Origin: JAJRAN01 sp963827135
GTDB lineage: Archaea; Thermoplasmatota; Thermoplasmata; Methanomassiliicoccales; UBA472
Reading direction: 5' to 3'
Assembly: GCA_963827135.1 (NCBI GenBank)
Contig: CAWGZX010000003.1
Location: 186,001 to 250,000, forward strand
Length of the DNA: 64,000 nucleotides
In this document: one piece after another, positions 35,579-44,089 of the stretch
How the letters are laid out: each line of letters begins with the position of its first letter
How positions within the stretch are numbered: position 1 is the stretch's first letter
Program-made: the position numbers and the translations under genes
Notes under the pieces: model-generated
What the model saw: only the letters and a program-made list of their open reading frames with translations
Database searches by the model: none
Told to the model about the DNA's origin: nothing

Positions 35579-37084
35579 TCAATTCAGATCGTCCTTGGTC
35601 CAGACATCGACATTCGCGGGCTGCTTTGTAATGTTTCCCATCTTGGTGCCCACGATGGTGCCGATCTTCTGTTCCGCGGCGATGTCGAGGATGCGCTGCG
35701 TGACTATGCCATCGAAGACGACGGTGGTGACGCCCTCCACACCCTCCTTGAGGGAGTTGGCCAGCTCCTTTACCGGCATCTCCTTGACCACGGCCCCGCT
35801 GGCGTTGAGCAGCCTGGCCTTGGATGTGGACGAAAGCTCGTTGATCATTCCCTTGAACTTCTCCTGCGCCGCGTTGAGCTTCTTGCCCGACCTCTTGTCT
35901 TCGCCGAAGTCCTCGGCAGGGGGCTCTGGCCTTTCCTGCCTCTCAGCCCTCTCCTGGCGCTCAGAGCGCTCTTGCCTCTCCTGGCGCTCCTGCCTTTCAG
36001 GTCGCTCTTGGCGCTCCTGCTTCTCCTGGCGCTCCTGCCTTTCAGGCCTCTCCTGGCGCTCCTGCTTCTCCTGCCTCTCAGGCCGCTCTTGACGTTCAGG
36101 GCGCTCTTGCCTCTCCTGGCGCTCCTGTTTCTCAGGCTTCTCCGGGCGTTCGGTGCGCTCTGCCCTGTCGGCCCGCTCGGCCTTCTCCGCCTGGTCAATG
36201 TCCTTGACGCCGCGCTTCTCGCCGTTGCCGGACTTGAAGAGCTGATCGCCCTCCAGCCCGAACATCTCGATGAACTGCTCGGCAGGGATCTTGTTGCGCA
36301 GGCATTTCATGATCTGCTTCTGGGTCAGCTCCTCTACCTCGTGGCCGCGAGGCGCGCGAGCGACGAAGTCAACCTCAGCCACCTGGAACAGCTCCCTGAG
36401 GATGAGCTCGCCGCCGCGGTCGCCATCGACGAAAGCGGTTATGACCCTCTCCTTGGACAATTCGCTGACGGACTTGGGGATGTTGGTTCCCTCGACCGCG
36501 ATGGCATTCTTGATGCCTGATTTGAGCAGGTTGAGCACGTCCGAGCGACCTTCCACCACGATGATGGCGTCGGACTCGTTGACGTTTGGCCCAGCGGGCA
36601 ACCGCTCCTTCCCGAAGTAGATTACCTCCTCCACCTGGACCGACTGGCGGACGCTCTCCGTCAGATCTATGCCCGAGGTCTTGGATTGCTTGATGAGGTC
36701 GGTGAGCAGCTCGCGGGCGCGCTCGATGATCTTGGTCCTCTTGACCACGCGCACGTCCTCAATTCCGTCGACTACGATCTTGGCCTTGCACGGCCCGACC
36801 CGGTCGATGGTCTCCAGGGCGGACGCGAGGATGACGGTCTCCACCTGGTCCAAGGAGGAGGGGATAAGAACATCCCCTTCCGACTTGCCCTGTTTGGAGT
36901 GCACGTCCACCTCGATCCTGCCTATCCTGCCGCTTTTTTGCAGATCGCGCAGGTCGAGCTCGTCCCCGAGCAGACCCTCGGTCTGCCCGAAGATGGCACC
37001 GACAACATCAGGTTTCTCTACTATGCCGTCAGCGTTTAGCCTCGCCTTGATCAGATACTTGGTAGTACTGGGATCGATATTCAT
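35579..37084 (-). CDS. dnaG: Archaeal DnaG-type primase with long Glu-Arg-Gln repeat
   Basis: A 501-residue Toprim protein of the archaeal DnaG family, which associates with the RNA exosome and has primase activity. The Toprim motifs are IIVVEGRSDVLNLL and FVDGDRGGELI near residues 165 and 230. After residue about 300 comes a roughly 90-residue low-complexity linker of ERPERQ/EKQERQ units, then a conserved C-terminal domain ending WTKDDLN. The frame is open to 37201, but MNIDPSTTKYLIKARL at 37084 is the family start. The stop is one base from the Lon-like ATG. The linker is much longer than I expect for the family. Confidence 0.93.
   Translation of the reverse strand: MNIDPSTTKYLIKARLNADGIVEKPDVVGAIFGQTEGLLGDELDLRDLQKSGRIGRIEVDVHSKQGKSEGDVLIPSSLDQVETVILASALETIDRVGPCKAKIVVDGIEDVRVVKRTKIIERARELLTDLIKQSKTSGIDLTESVRQSVQVEEVIYFGKERLPAGPNVNESDAIIVVEGRSDVLNLLKSGIKNAIAVEGTNIPKSVSELSKERVITAFVDGDRGGELILRELFQVAEVDFVARAPRGHEVEELTQKQIMKCLRNKIPAEQFIEMFGLEGDQLFKSGNGEKRGVKDIDQAEKAERADRAERTERPEKPEKQERQERQERPERQERPERQEKQERQERPERQERQEKQERQERPERQERQERQERSERQERAERQERPEPPAEDFGEDKRSGKKLNAAQEKFKGMINELSSTSKARLLNASGAVVKEMPVKELANSLKEGVEGVTTVVFDGIVTQRILDIAAEQKIGTIVGTKMGNITKQPANVDVWTKDDLN
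35922..36195 (-). repeat. Tandem Glu-Arg-Gln codon repeat inside dnaG
   Basis: On the minus strand, short imperfect units coding ERQ, ERPERQ and EKQERQ follow one another for about 90 residues; on the plus strand it reads as CTCCTGGCG-type repeats. The period is mostly 9 or 18 bases. It is in frame and shows no stop, so selection on the protein is likely. Plus-strand leucine-rich open frames here are shadows. Confidence 0.9.
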
Positions 37085-37425
37085 TGGATCTTGCTTCCTT
37101 TGTCTGTACGGAAAAACAATTCGCGACCCGGTTGGCCTGAACCTAAGGGTTCTTCCGAGATGGCTCCCTTGGAGACCTCTGGCCCTTGTCGCACCAATCA
37201 TTGATGTATCCTTTCTGAGGACATGATGAATGGGTGATAGTGATCATGAGTTTAGCACTAGTCAGGCATGAGCCCGAAGTGTTTTTCCTTTGGCCCCTAA
37301 TGTAACAGAACATTGATAAATACTTTTCGTAGCAAGCTATCATCCCTGACTATTATCTTCATGGAGAATGATAAACGTGGCTAACCTCTAGCAAGGAAGA
37401 TAACCCGTAATGTCAATGAGGGTGC
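37085..37425. other. Noncoding divergent promoter region of dnaG and ubiA-like gene
   Basis: No gene seen in 341 bases. GATAAATAC near 37315-37323 is TATA-like for the plus strand, and GAGGGTG just before ATG 37426 is a ribosome-binding site. On the minus strand AAGGAAGC lies before ATG 37084. The stretch ATGATGAATGGGTGA (37223 on) looks like a C box but no D box follows. Confidence 0.4.
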
Positions 37426-38298
37426 ATGGCCTGGGAGCGAGCCAAGGGGATGGTCCTCCTAGCCCGCCCCCTGGTCATCGTGGCCGGGCTTCTAGCCTTC
37501 TCGACCGGAGCTTGCATGGCTTATTGGCGCCTGGGAATGCTGCCTTTGATCGAGACGACGGCAGGCCTCGCGATAATGGTGAGCGCGATCGTCATGGGAC
37601 ATTACGCTAACGAGTATGCCGATTTCGATACTGATTCGGTCACGCGGAGGACCCTCTTCTCAGGAGGGAGCGGCGTACTCCCATCCGGGGTGCTCCCAAG
37701 GTCATGGGCGCTTTATGCGGCGGTGGCGTTCCTCGGGGTGACAGCGTTGCTCACTGCCGCATGCTTTATGCTTGGGCTCATAAGTTGGTCAGTACTTTTT
37801 CTTGTCGCGATCGGCGTTTCCTTGGGGTGGTTCTACTCCATGCCACCATTGCGCCTGGAGAGGACCTGGCTCGGCGAGCTTGACAACGCCCTGCTTGGGA
37901 CGATGATGTTCTTGATCGGTTATATGGCACCCGTCGGTGTCCTGGACCTCGAAGCGATCGCCCTCTCCATCCCCGTCTTCTTGGCTGTTCTTGTGAACCT
38001 CTTGACAGTTCACTATGCCGACAGGAAGGCGGATGAGATGGTGGGCAAGAGAACCATGGCGGTGATCATGGGCAGGAGGACGATCGCGCTCTTCGCATTC
38101 CTGGTCGGACTGATGTATGTCCTTTCGTTGCCCTTATTTGCGCTGCTTCCGATACCAGTTGCCATCAGTTCCTTCGCGACCGTGCCGATCGCTCTCTGGG
38201 CTATCTATGGATTCGTTCGTGACGGAGGACCGCAATATGGGTCTGTTCTAATGGGATCTTACTTCATCTTCGTGGCTATCGGATTCATGCTTGTTTGA
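37426..38298 (+). CDS. UbiA-family prenyltransferase
   Basis: A 290-residue integral membrane protein with about eight or nine spans. The two aspartate-rich motifs that bind prenyl diphosphate through magnesium are NEYADFDTDS near residue 65 and HYADRKADEMVGKRT near 195. The family attaches isoprenoid chains to aromatic rings or lipids; the pattern is closest to MenA-like members, so a quinone step is possible, but archaeal homologues also act in lipid synthesis. ATG 37426 has GAGGGTGC just before it. Confidence 0.85.
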   Translation: MAWERAKGMVLLARPLVIVAGLLAFSTGACMAYWRLGMLPLIETTAGLAIMVSAIVMGHYANEYADFDTDSVTRRTLFSGGSGVLPSGVLPRSWALYAAVAFLGVTALLTAACFMLGLISWSVLFLVAIGVSLGWFYSMPPLRLERTWLGELDNALLGTMMFLIGYMAPVGVLDLEAIALSIPVFLAVLVNLLTVHYADRKADEMVGKRTMAVIMGRRTIALFAFLVGLMYVLSLPLFALLPIPVAISSFATVPIALWAIYGFVRDGGPQYGSVLMGSYFIFVAIGFMLV

Positions 38299-38333
38299 GA
38301 ATCGACACCCCTTGAAAATCAGAACGAATATGA

Positions 38334-38549
38334 TCAACCGCCGGAGGCAACCTTGATCAATTTGACCTTGTCCCCGTCCTCGATCTTGCGGGTTATCGGG
38401 ATAGGCTTCGAGTCCTTGGTGATGATGTACGCATCGGGATGGCACTTTAACTTCGATAGGAGGTCCTCGACGGTCGAACCCTCAGGAAGCTCGTGCTCAG
38501 TCGTCCTACCGTTCGATAGCACCTCTACTTTTAGGATCATCCCTGACAT
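38334..38549 (-). CDS. ThiS/MoaD-like ubiquitin-fold protein (SAMP type)
   Basis: A protein of about 71 residues with the beta-grasp pattern VEVLSNGRTTEHEL, VEDLLSKL and KIEDGDKVKLIKVASGG. It ends in Gly-Gly, the signature of ThiS, MoaD and archaeal SAMPs, which are adenylated and then carry sulfur or are joined to proteins. The frame extends to 38708 across the tRNA gene, which cannot be coding; MSGMILKVEV at 38549 fits a TATA-like ACTTATT about 28 bases upstream. ATGs at 38558 and 38540 are alternatives. No E1-like enzyme is adjacent. Confidence 0.8.
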   Translation of the reverse strand: MSGMILKVEVLSNGRTTEHELPEGSTVEDLLSKLKCHPDAYIITKDSKPIPITRKIEDGDKVKLIKVASGG

Positions 38550-38657
38550 CGATCTCATCCGAGAAACGATGAACCTGAATAAGTATTTGCCTTGGATCAT
38601 CGCCCTCATCCACCGCTCCACTAATAAGAAATATACGAACGTCATTGGCTCGGTCGC

Positions 38658-38764
38658 GCCGAGGTAGCCTAGTCCGGCCAAGGCGGTAGCCTCGAGAGTG
38701 CTTGCCAACCGAGCAAGCTACTGGCGGCAACGCCTCGAGAGTTCAAATCTCTCCCTCGGCGCCA
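38658..38764 (+). tRNA. tRNA-Ser(CGA) with a 19-base intron and encoded CCA
   Basis: Acceptor GCCGAGG (38658-38664) pairs with CCTCGGC (38754-38760), G73 at 38761, then encoded CCA at 38762-38764. The T arm is GAGAG-TTCAAAT-CTCTC (38737-38753) and the long variable arm GGCG-GCAA-CGCC marks a type II tRNA. The anticodon stem GTAGC (38686-38690) pairs with GCTAC (38717-38721) only if about 19 bases (about 38697-38715) are removed from the loop; the anticodon is CGA at 38693-38695, serine. Within the intron TGCTTG pairs with CGAGCA around CCAAC. Confidence 0.93.
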
Positions 38765-38926
38765 TCATTGCCTTTCGATCATCGATGCACCGGGATGTGA
38801 ACTGAAATCCTTCGGAATTTACGTTGCATCGTCCTTTCACGAACCAAAGATTATCGTTTTCTAAATCGCCACGTCCAGTGAGATCAAAAAAAGGAAATTC
38901 TGGTTTGAGACCAATACAGTATAGTT

Positions 38927-39011
38927 TATATACGGTCATTCTAATCGACTTCACCTAAGGGGAACTTACTCCTACTGGTAAGTTTCCATTAAGGGAAAGG
39001 GATGAGAACAA
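38927..39011 (+). promoter_or_regulatory. Promoter and structured leader of the large surface protein gene
   Basis: TATA box AGTTTATATAC at about 38927-38937. The predicted leader of about 45-50 bases, long for this genome, contains a hairpin: GGAACTTAC (38961-38969) pairs with GTAAGTTTCC (38978-38987, one T bulged). GGGAAAGGGATGAG before ATG 39012 supplies the ribosome-binding site. A strong promoter with a stable leader suits an abundant surface protein. Confidence 0.65.
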
Positions 39012-42000
39012 ATGAAAACTAGGAATCAGCTTATCACATCAGCCTCTGTGCTGATGATGGTTTTTGTGCTGCTTTTGAGCAGCACTGCAGTATTAGCTGG
39101 TTCCGGATTCGAGGCATCGGCGCCCGGTTCACCCACCGGGCCTGAACCCGTGGTGACAATCACGTCACCAACGGCTAACTCTTACAACAACACCGGCAGC
39201 GTCATCGCGAAGTGGACGGTCGCGCCGAACCAGACAGCTGAGTTTGCCTATATCTGGAACCACACCAAGATCACTAAGATAGGAGGAGCGGATGGTGCTT
39301 GGATAAACAAGACCACATGGGGCAACCATACCTTCTCCGGGCTTACCGATGGCCAGTACATCATAACTGTGGTGGCAGTCTATTGGAACAACACCGCGGT
39401 AGCGTACCAAAACGGAACGAAGACCGTGCTCTTCACCGTGGACCTGGTAAAGCCGACCTTGGCGATTGCGAACCCTGTTGATGGTTCGAGGACGAACTTG
39501 ACCAATTTCACGGCCACTTGGACCGTCGATGGGACAGGAACGCCTGTCACCTTGGTCAGGGGATTCATGAAGAACGTGACTGATAACCATGATTACGACT
39601 GGAAGGTAGTAACTGGCACATCGAGTCAATGGATCACCAATTTCACGGCCAAGGCGCCTTTGAGCGTTGGACAGTGGAATCTCACCATCGAGGTTACTGA
39701 TTCAGCTGGCAACATGGCCATTGCGTGGAGCAACTTCACCGTTGAACCCTATGTCACCATAACCAACCCACCGCAATACACCAGCTCGACTGACTTCAAC
39801 GTCACCTGGACGCCGAACCTTATCACTGGGGCTGGGGCGGCAACTTATGACATCGTCATCAAGAACGTGACTGACGGTGTTTGGTTTGCCCCGGAAACCG
39901 GTGTGACGTTCAACAATGTGTGGTTGAAGAACGTGACGGATGGCTTCTTCGTGGAGAATGGAAAGGCATACTTGATGTGGGTCAATGTAACCCAGGGAAT
40001 CTACTCCGGTAGCAGTTCCTTGGCTTTCCTCGTCGACACGGATATGCCATCAGTGTTCTGGGTCACACCGATGAACGACACCCTGTGGAACAACAATGGC
40101 ATGACGGTGCAGTGGTCCGCATTGAGCAATGGACCTGCTCCGATCGTCAACAGCAGTGTGTTCATCACCAACTCCACTGGGACGACGAAGTGGCTCAACG
40201 TCGCTGGCACGGCGAACACCACGACCGTTAGCGCGGTCTGGGGAAGCGCATTGCCAGATGGCGGATACCTGATGAAGGTGGTTGTGTACGATGGTGCCGC
40301 TAACACGGCTCAAGTGCTCACCAACTTCACCATGGACGCCACCGCACCGGTAATAACCATTGCAAGCCCAGCAGCTGGTTCATTTACCAAGCTTGATAAC
40401 TTCACCGCATCCTGGTCGATTACTGATGGAACTGGATCAGGTCTGGCGGGGCAGAAATCGTGGGCTCGCTTGGTCAATGTAAGCGGCACCTACAACTATT
40501 CGTGGGTTGAGGTGACCGGCAAGTCCAGCCAATGGATAACCAATTTCAGCATGAAGACATTACTTGCGGAAGGGACCTGGTTGCTACAGATGGCCGCCAC
40601 CGATGTCGCAGGTAATAACGGCACCAGGATCAGCACGTTTACGGTGGATCAAGCCGCTCCAACGGCGACGATTGACGTGCCGAGCGCCTTCATAAACCAG
40701 GCGAACTTCACGGCATCTTGGACCGCGAGCGGAACCGGCTCCCCTGTGAGCCATTACCGTGTTAGGCTGCAGAGCCCAATCGGTGCCAGCCCTGGATTTA
40801 GCAGCAACATCACCGCAAGCAGCGCATGGATAACCAACTTCACCGTCGGCAAGGCCAACCTTACCGAGGGCGCATGGACCATGGACTTGTTCGTCGAGGA
40901 CATGGCAGGTAACAGCGCTACGATAAGCAAGGTGTTCACGGTCGATCTGACAAAGCCTTTGGTTGTAATCCTGTTCCCCGTCGCTGATGGGAACGGCGTG
41001 GCGACCAAGGACGTGAACGTTACCTGGGACGGATCTGACGCACTAGCTGGAATCGACCATTACAACGTCAGCATCGACGGTGCATGGACGGTCCTAGGGG
41101 ATGTCAAGTATAACGTGTTCCTTAACCTGTCGGAAGGCTCCCACACCGTTGATGTGGTCGCATTCGACAAGGCAGGCAACACCCAGATCGCCACCAGGAC
41201 CTTTGTCGTGGATGTAACCAACCCCACAGTCGCCATCTCCTTCCCGGCGATGGACCAATACTTCAAGGTGGGCACGGTTAACGCCACATGGGATATGAGT
41301 GACACCAACCTGGCGAGCGCCGAGGTTAGCTTGGACGGTGCAGCCTACGTATCGGTCGGCTTGAACAACTGGTCCGAGATGACCGCCCTGGCCGATGGAA
41401 CGCATACCTTGTCTGTGAAGGTCTACGATGTAGCCGGCAACTCGGCCGAATCCAACGTGACCTTCTTCGTAGACAAGGTCAGCCCGGTCGTGGCCATCTT
41501 GAACCCGGTCGATGGCAGCTACTACAATGTAACGAGCATCGTAGCTGCTTGGCTTGGAGTGGACCCCACCCCATCCTCTGGAATCGCCTTCTATGAGTCG
41601 CAGCTTGATTCCGAGGGTTGGCAGTTCATGGGCGCCACCACCGTCAGGGTATTGACCTTGACCGAGGGACCGCATGTGTTCCAGGTTAGGGCGTTCGATA
41701 ACGCGACCAACAACTTCACGACGAGCGTGAGCTTCGTGGTCGACCTGACCAAGCCGGACGTGAGCATCCTCTTCCCCTCTGAGGGAATGATGCTCGGTTC
41801 GACTGATGTGTTCATGAACTGGACAGCCACAGATGGACAGACGGACATCGCCAGCTACGAGATAATGATCGATGATGGTGGCTGGATGCCCATGGCCAAT
41901 GTGACTGAATACACGTTCACCGGTCTGACCGACGGGACGCACGTCGCGTACGTGAAGGCATCCGACCTCGCAGGCAACTTCAACGTGACCTCCGTGAGCT

Positions 42001-43232
42001 TCGTGACCGATGTCACATCGCCTGAAGTGGTCATCACCGCCCCTGTCGAGGGCGACGTCTTCGGAGTCGACTCCGTCTTCGTGGAATGGACCGCCGTGGA
42101 CAACACCACCGGGCTATCGTTCTGGTGGGCTTGGGTAGATGACGACGCCCCAGTGAACGTCACCGGAGCGTTGAACTACACCTTCACAGGTCTGGACGAG
42201 GGAAACCACGTCATTCATGTGAAGGCCTGGGACATGGTCGGAAACGCGCAGGAGAAGATGGTGAACATGGTCACCGACCTGAGCGCTCCGATCATCGCCA
42301 TCACCTCGCCTGCGAACCTGGCGCACCTGAACAGCCGCACCGTGACCGTCACCTTTGACGTCACCGACAACTACTCCAGCGTCCAAGAGATCTGGGTGAA
42401 GCTGTCTACCGATGCGGACTGGACCTCGGTCGGACTCGCTAGCTCCTACACCTTGACCGTGCCTGCCGATGCCTTGACCACGCCCTACACCTTCATGGTG
42501 AAGGCTCAGGACGTAGTCAACAACGAGGGCACTTCCGAGGTGCAGTTCTACGTGGACACCGTGGCCCCGGCCATAGTTTCGCACACCCCGGCCACCGGAG
42601 CAAACGGCGTGGCGCGCGGCACTGGCATCACCATCGTCTTCAACGACGAGATGCTCCAGAGCACCGTGACCGTATCCGTGAGCCCCGGCGCAGTAGCGGG
42701 TACCTTGTCCTGGAACGCGGCCAAGACCGAGTTCGTGTTCATGCCGAGCTCCAACCTGGACTATGCCACGGTCTACACCGTGGACGTTAGCGGGCGTGAC
42801 CTGGCGAACAACCAGGTGACTGGAACTTGGACCTTCACCACCATCGCGCTGGTGACCGGACAGGTCAAGGACGTGAACGGGAACCCGATTGCCAACGCCA
42901 CCGTCAACATGACGGCGGGCGCTGACTTCTGGAAGGAGACCAAGACAGGACCTAACGGCAACTTCGCCCTAGAGATCCCCGTCGGCACCTACAACCTCAC
43001 CATCTCCGCCCCTGGTCAGAAGGACCTGGTGCGGAATGACGTGGAAGTGGGCGTCGGAGGCTCTGGTTCCAATGTCATCGAGGACCTAGGCATGGCCCCC
43101 GAAGACAACTGGACCTGGATCATCGTCGCGGTGGTCATCATCGTGGCGGCTCTGCTCATACTCCTCTACCTGAGGAGCAAGGGCAAGCTGGGCAAGAAGC
43201 CTGAGGAGTCCAAGCCCGAGGAGAAGAAGTAA
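39012..43232 (+). CDS. Large membrane-anchored surface protein with repeated Ig-like domains
   Basis: A 1406-residue exported protein. It has a signal peptide (QLITSASVLMMVFVLLLSSTAVLAG, residues 5-29) and about a dozen Ig-like domains of roughly 90 residues, each opening with a variant of V-D-x-T-x-P-x-V-x-I-x-x-P and ending in AGN-type turns. A Big_5-type domain follows (about 1180-1275, TPATGANGVARGTGITIVF), then a carboxypeptidase-regulatory-like domain (GQVKDVNGNPIANATVN). It ends with one membrane helix (WIIVAVVIIVAALLILLYL) and a charged KPEESKPEEKK tail. Many N-x-S/T sites suggest glycosylation. An S-layer or adhesin role is inferred from the size, leader and anchor. Confidence 0.88.
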   Translation: MKTRNQLITSASVLMMVFVLLLSSTAVLAGSGFEASAPGSPTGPEPVVTITSPTANSYNNTGSVIAKWTVAPNQTAEFAYIWNHTKITKIGGADGAWINKTTWGNHTFSGLTDGQYIITVVAVYWNNTAVAYQNGTKTVLFTVDLVKPTLAIANPVDGSRTNLTNFTATWTVDGTGTPVTLVRGFMKNVTDNHDYDWKVVTGTSSQWITNFTAKAPLSVGQWNLTIEVTDSAGNMAIAWSNFTVEPYVTITNPPQYTSSTDFNVTWTPNLITGAGAATYDIVIKNVTDGVWFAPETGVTFNNVWLKNVTDGFFVENGKAYLMWVNVTQGIYSGSSSLAFLVDTDMPSVFWVTPMNDTLWNNNGMTVQWSALSNGPAPIVNSSVFITNSTGTTKWLNVAGTANTTTVSAVWGSALPDGGYLMKVVVYDGAANTAQVLTNFTMDATAPVITIASPAAGSFTKLDNFTASWSITDGTGSGLAGQKSWARLVNVSGTYNYSWVEVTGKSSQWITNFSMKTLLAEGTWLLQMAATDVAGNNGTRISTFTVDQAAPTATIDVPSAFINQANFTASWTASGTGSPVSHYRVRLQSPIGASPGFSSNITASSAWITNFTVGKANLTEGAWTMDLFVEDMAGNSATISKVFTVDLTKPLVVILFPVADGNGVATKDVNVTWDGSDALAGIDHYNVSIDGAWTVLGDVKYNVFLNLSEGSHTVDVVAFDKAGNTQIATRTFVVDVTNPTVAISFPAMDQYFKVGTVNATWDMSDTNLASAEVSLDGAAYVSVGLNNWSEMTALADGTHTLSVKVYDVAGNSAESNVTFFVDKVSPVVAILNPVDGSYYNVTSIVAAWLGVDPTPSSGIAFYESQLDSEGWQFMGATTVRVLTLTEGPHVFQVRAFDNATNNFTTSVSFVVDLTKPDVSILFPSEGMMLGSTDVFMNWTATDGQTDIASYEIMIDDGGWMPMANVTEYTFTGLTDGTHVAYVKASDLAGNFNVTSVSFVTDVTSPEVVITAPVEGDVFGVDSVFVEWTAVDNTTGLSFWWAWVDDDAPVNVTGALNYTFTGLDEGNHVIHVKAWDMVGNAQEKMVNMVTDLSAPIIAITSPANLAHLNSRTVTVTFDVTDNYSSVQEIWVKLSTDADWTSVGLASSYTLTVPADALTTPYTFMVKAQDVVNNEGTSEVQFYVDTVAPAIVSHTPATGANGVARGTGITIVFNDEMLQSTVTVSVSPGAVAGTLSWNAAKTEFVFMPSSNLDYATVYTVDVSGRDLANNQVTGTWTFTTIALVTGQVKDVNGNPIANATVNMTAGADFWKETKTGPNGNFALEIPVGTYNLTISAPGQKDLVRNDVEVGVGGSGSNVIEDLGMAPEDNWTWIIVAVVIIVAALLILLYLRSKGKLGKKPEESKPEEKK

Positions 43233-43331
43233 GGCCTTAAGGGGGGCGCAAGCCTCCCGCCCAAACAATTTTCCTTTTATTACTTTTCTTTACATCTCTC
43301 TGAATAGCCCCGCATTTGGCTCCGAGCGCTC

Positions 43332-43895
43332 CTAGCGGATACCTTGGTAATATCCCGCGCCGAGAACCTCATCCTGCAGCTTGATCGCCAGCTCCTCGTT
43401 GGCCTGCATGAAGTCGGGGTCGAACTTGGATTTGGTGAACTTGTCGATGGCAGTCAGTAGGTCCCCGTCCTTCTCCATCGACAAGGCCTCTTCCAGCTTG
43501 GGATAATAGACGTCCTCCTCATGCCGGATGTGTAGCGTCATGCCCTCCACCAGGTCCCTCGCCACGAAAGAGAGGCTCCCGTCCTGATAGGCCTCCTTGC
43601 GCGCGGAGAGCTGCTTGAGGCGGGAGATCATTCCGTTCACCTTGGCGTGGTCGTCCATCAGGGCCTTCGCTCCCTTCGCCAGGTCCGAGGAAAGGGCCAT
43701 GGCCGTCTTGAAGAGGAACCGCTCTTCGACCTGGTGGTGCATCTTGACCACGTATGAGTCCATGAAAGAGGCGATCCTGGAAACCTGCCTCTGGTGCTTG
43801 CTTAGGGTCCCCTGCTTGACCATCTCCCCCAATACGTCCGTGACCTGTCTGATGATGCCGTGCTCGTACTGTAAGAGGGTGATGCTCCCGCGCAT
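43332..43895 (-). CDS. Hemerythrin-like (HHE) protein
   Basis: A 187-residue four-helix protein with the di-iron ligand pattern of HHE proteins: His in QYEHGIIR, His in KMHHQVEE, Glu in VEERFLF, His in DDHAKV, and HIRHEEDVYYPKLEE. Such proteins bind oxygen or protect iron-sulfur clusters from oxidants. ATG 43895 is close to a T-poor intergenic segment shared with the tldD promoter duplications. Oxygen or nitric oxide handling is inferred. Confidence 0.88.
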   Translation of the reverse strand: MRGSITLLQYEHGIIRQVTDVLGEMVKQGTLSKHQRQVSRIASFMDSYVVKMHHQVEERFLFKTAMALSSDLAKGAKALMDDHAKVNGMISRLKQLSARKEAYQDGSLSFVARDLVEGMTLHIRHEEDVYYPKLEEALSMEKDGDLLTAIDKFTKSKFDPDFMQANEELAIKLQDEVLGAGYYQGIR

Positions 43896-43931
43896 AGGAT
43901 AATTCTAGGTCCCCCCTATTATGTATGCCTT

Positions 43932-44075
43932 TCCATGTCCATTGTCCAGCGAAGCCAGGCCCGGACGAAGGGCTTATTATGCATGCATTCCTTTGAAACT
44001 ATCTCCATGTCCATTGTCCAGCGAAGCCAGGCCCGGACGAAGGGCTTATTATGCATGCATTCCTTTGAAACTATC
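43932..44075 (+). repeat. Exact 72-bp tandem duplication before tldD
   Basis: 43932-44003 and 44004-44075 are identical without a mismatch. Each copy contains the TATA-like CTTATTATGC. Just before copy 1, CTATTATGTATGCCTTTCC (43916-43934) resembles the right end of the unit, so a third, decayed copy may be present. The unit length is divisible by three, so an open frame runs through, but the tldD family start is at 44090 and the duplication is best read as noncoding. Confidence 0.95.
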
Positions 44076-44089
44076 CTGTGGTGCTAAAA

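Noticed and set aside
35922..36195. Possible CRISPR or noncoding satellite
   Set aside because: The repeats are in frame within dnaG with conserved coding on both sides and no spacer structure.
35390..36520. 376-codon leucine-rich open frame on the plus strand
   Set aside because: It is the antisense of the Glu-Arg-Gln repeat of dnaG, whose codons read as Leu-rich sequence backwards; no start signal or domain.
37221..37262. C/D box small RNA candidate (ATGATGA at 37223)
   Set aside because: A good C box, but no CTGA D box at the required distance and no second box pair.
43932..44075. Possible CRISPR array
   Set aside because: Only two directly abutting 72-bp copies without spacers; it is a tandem duplication.
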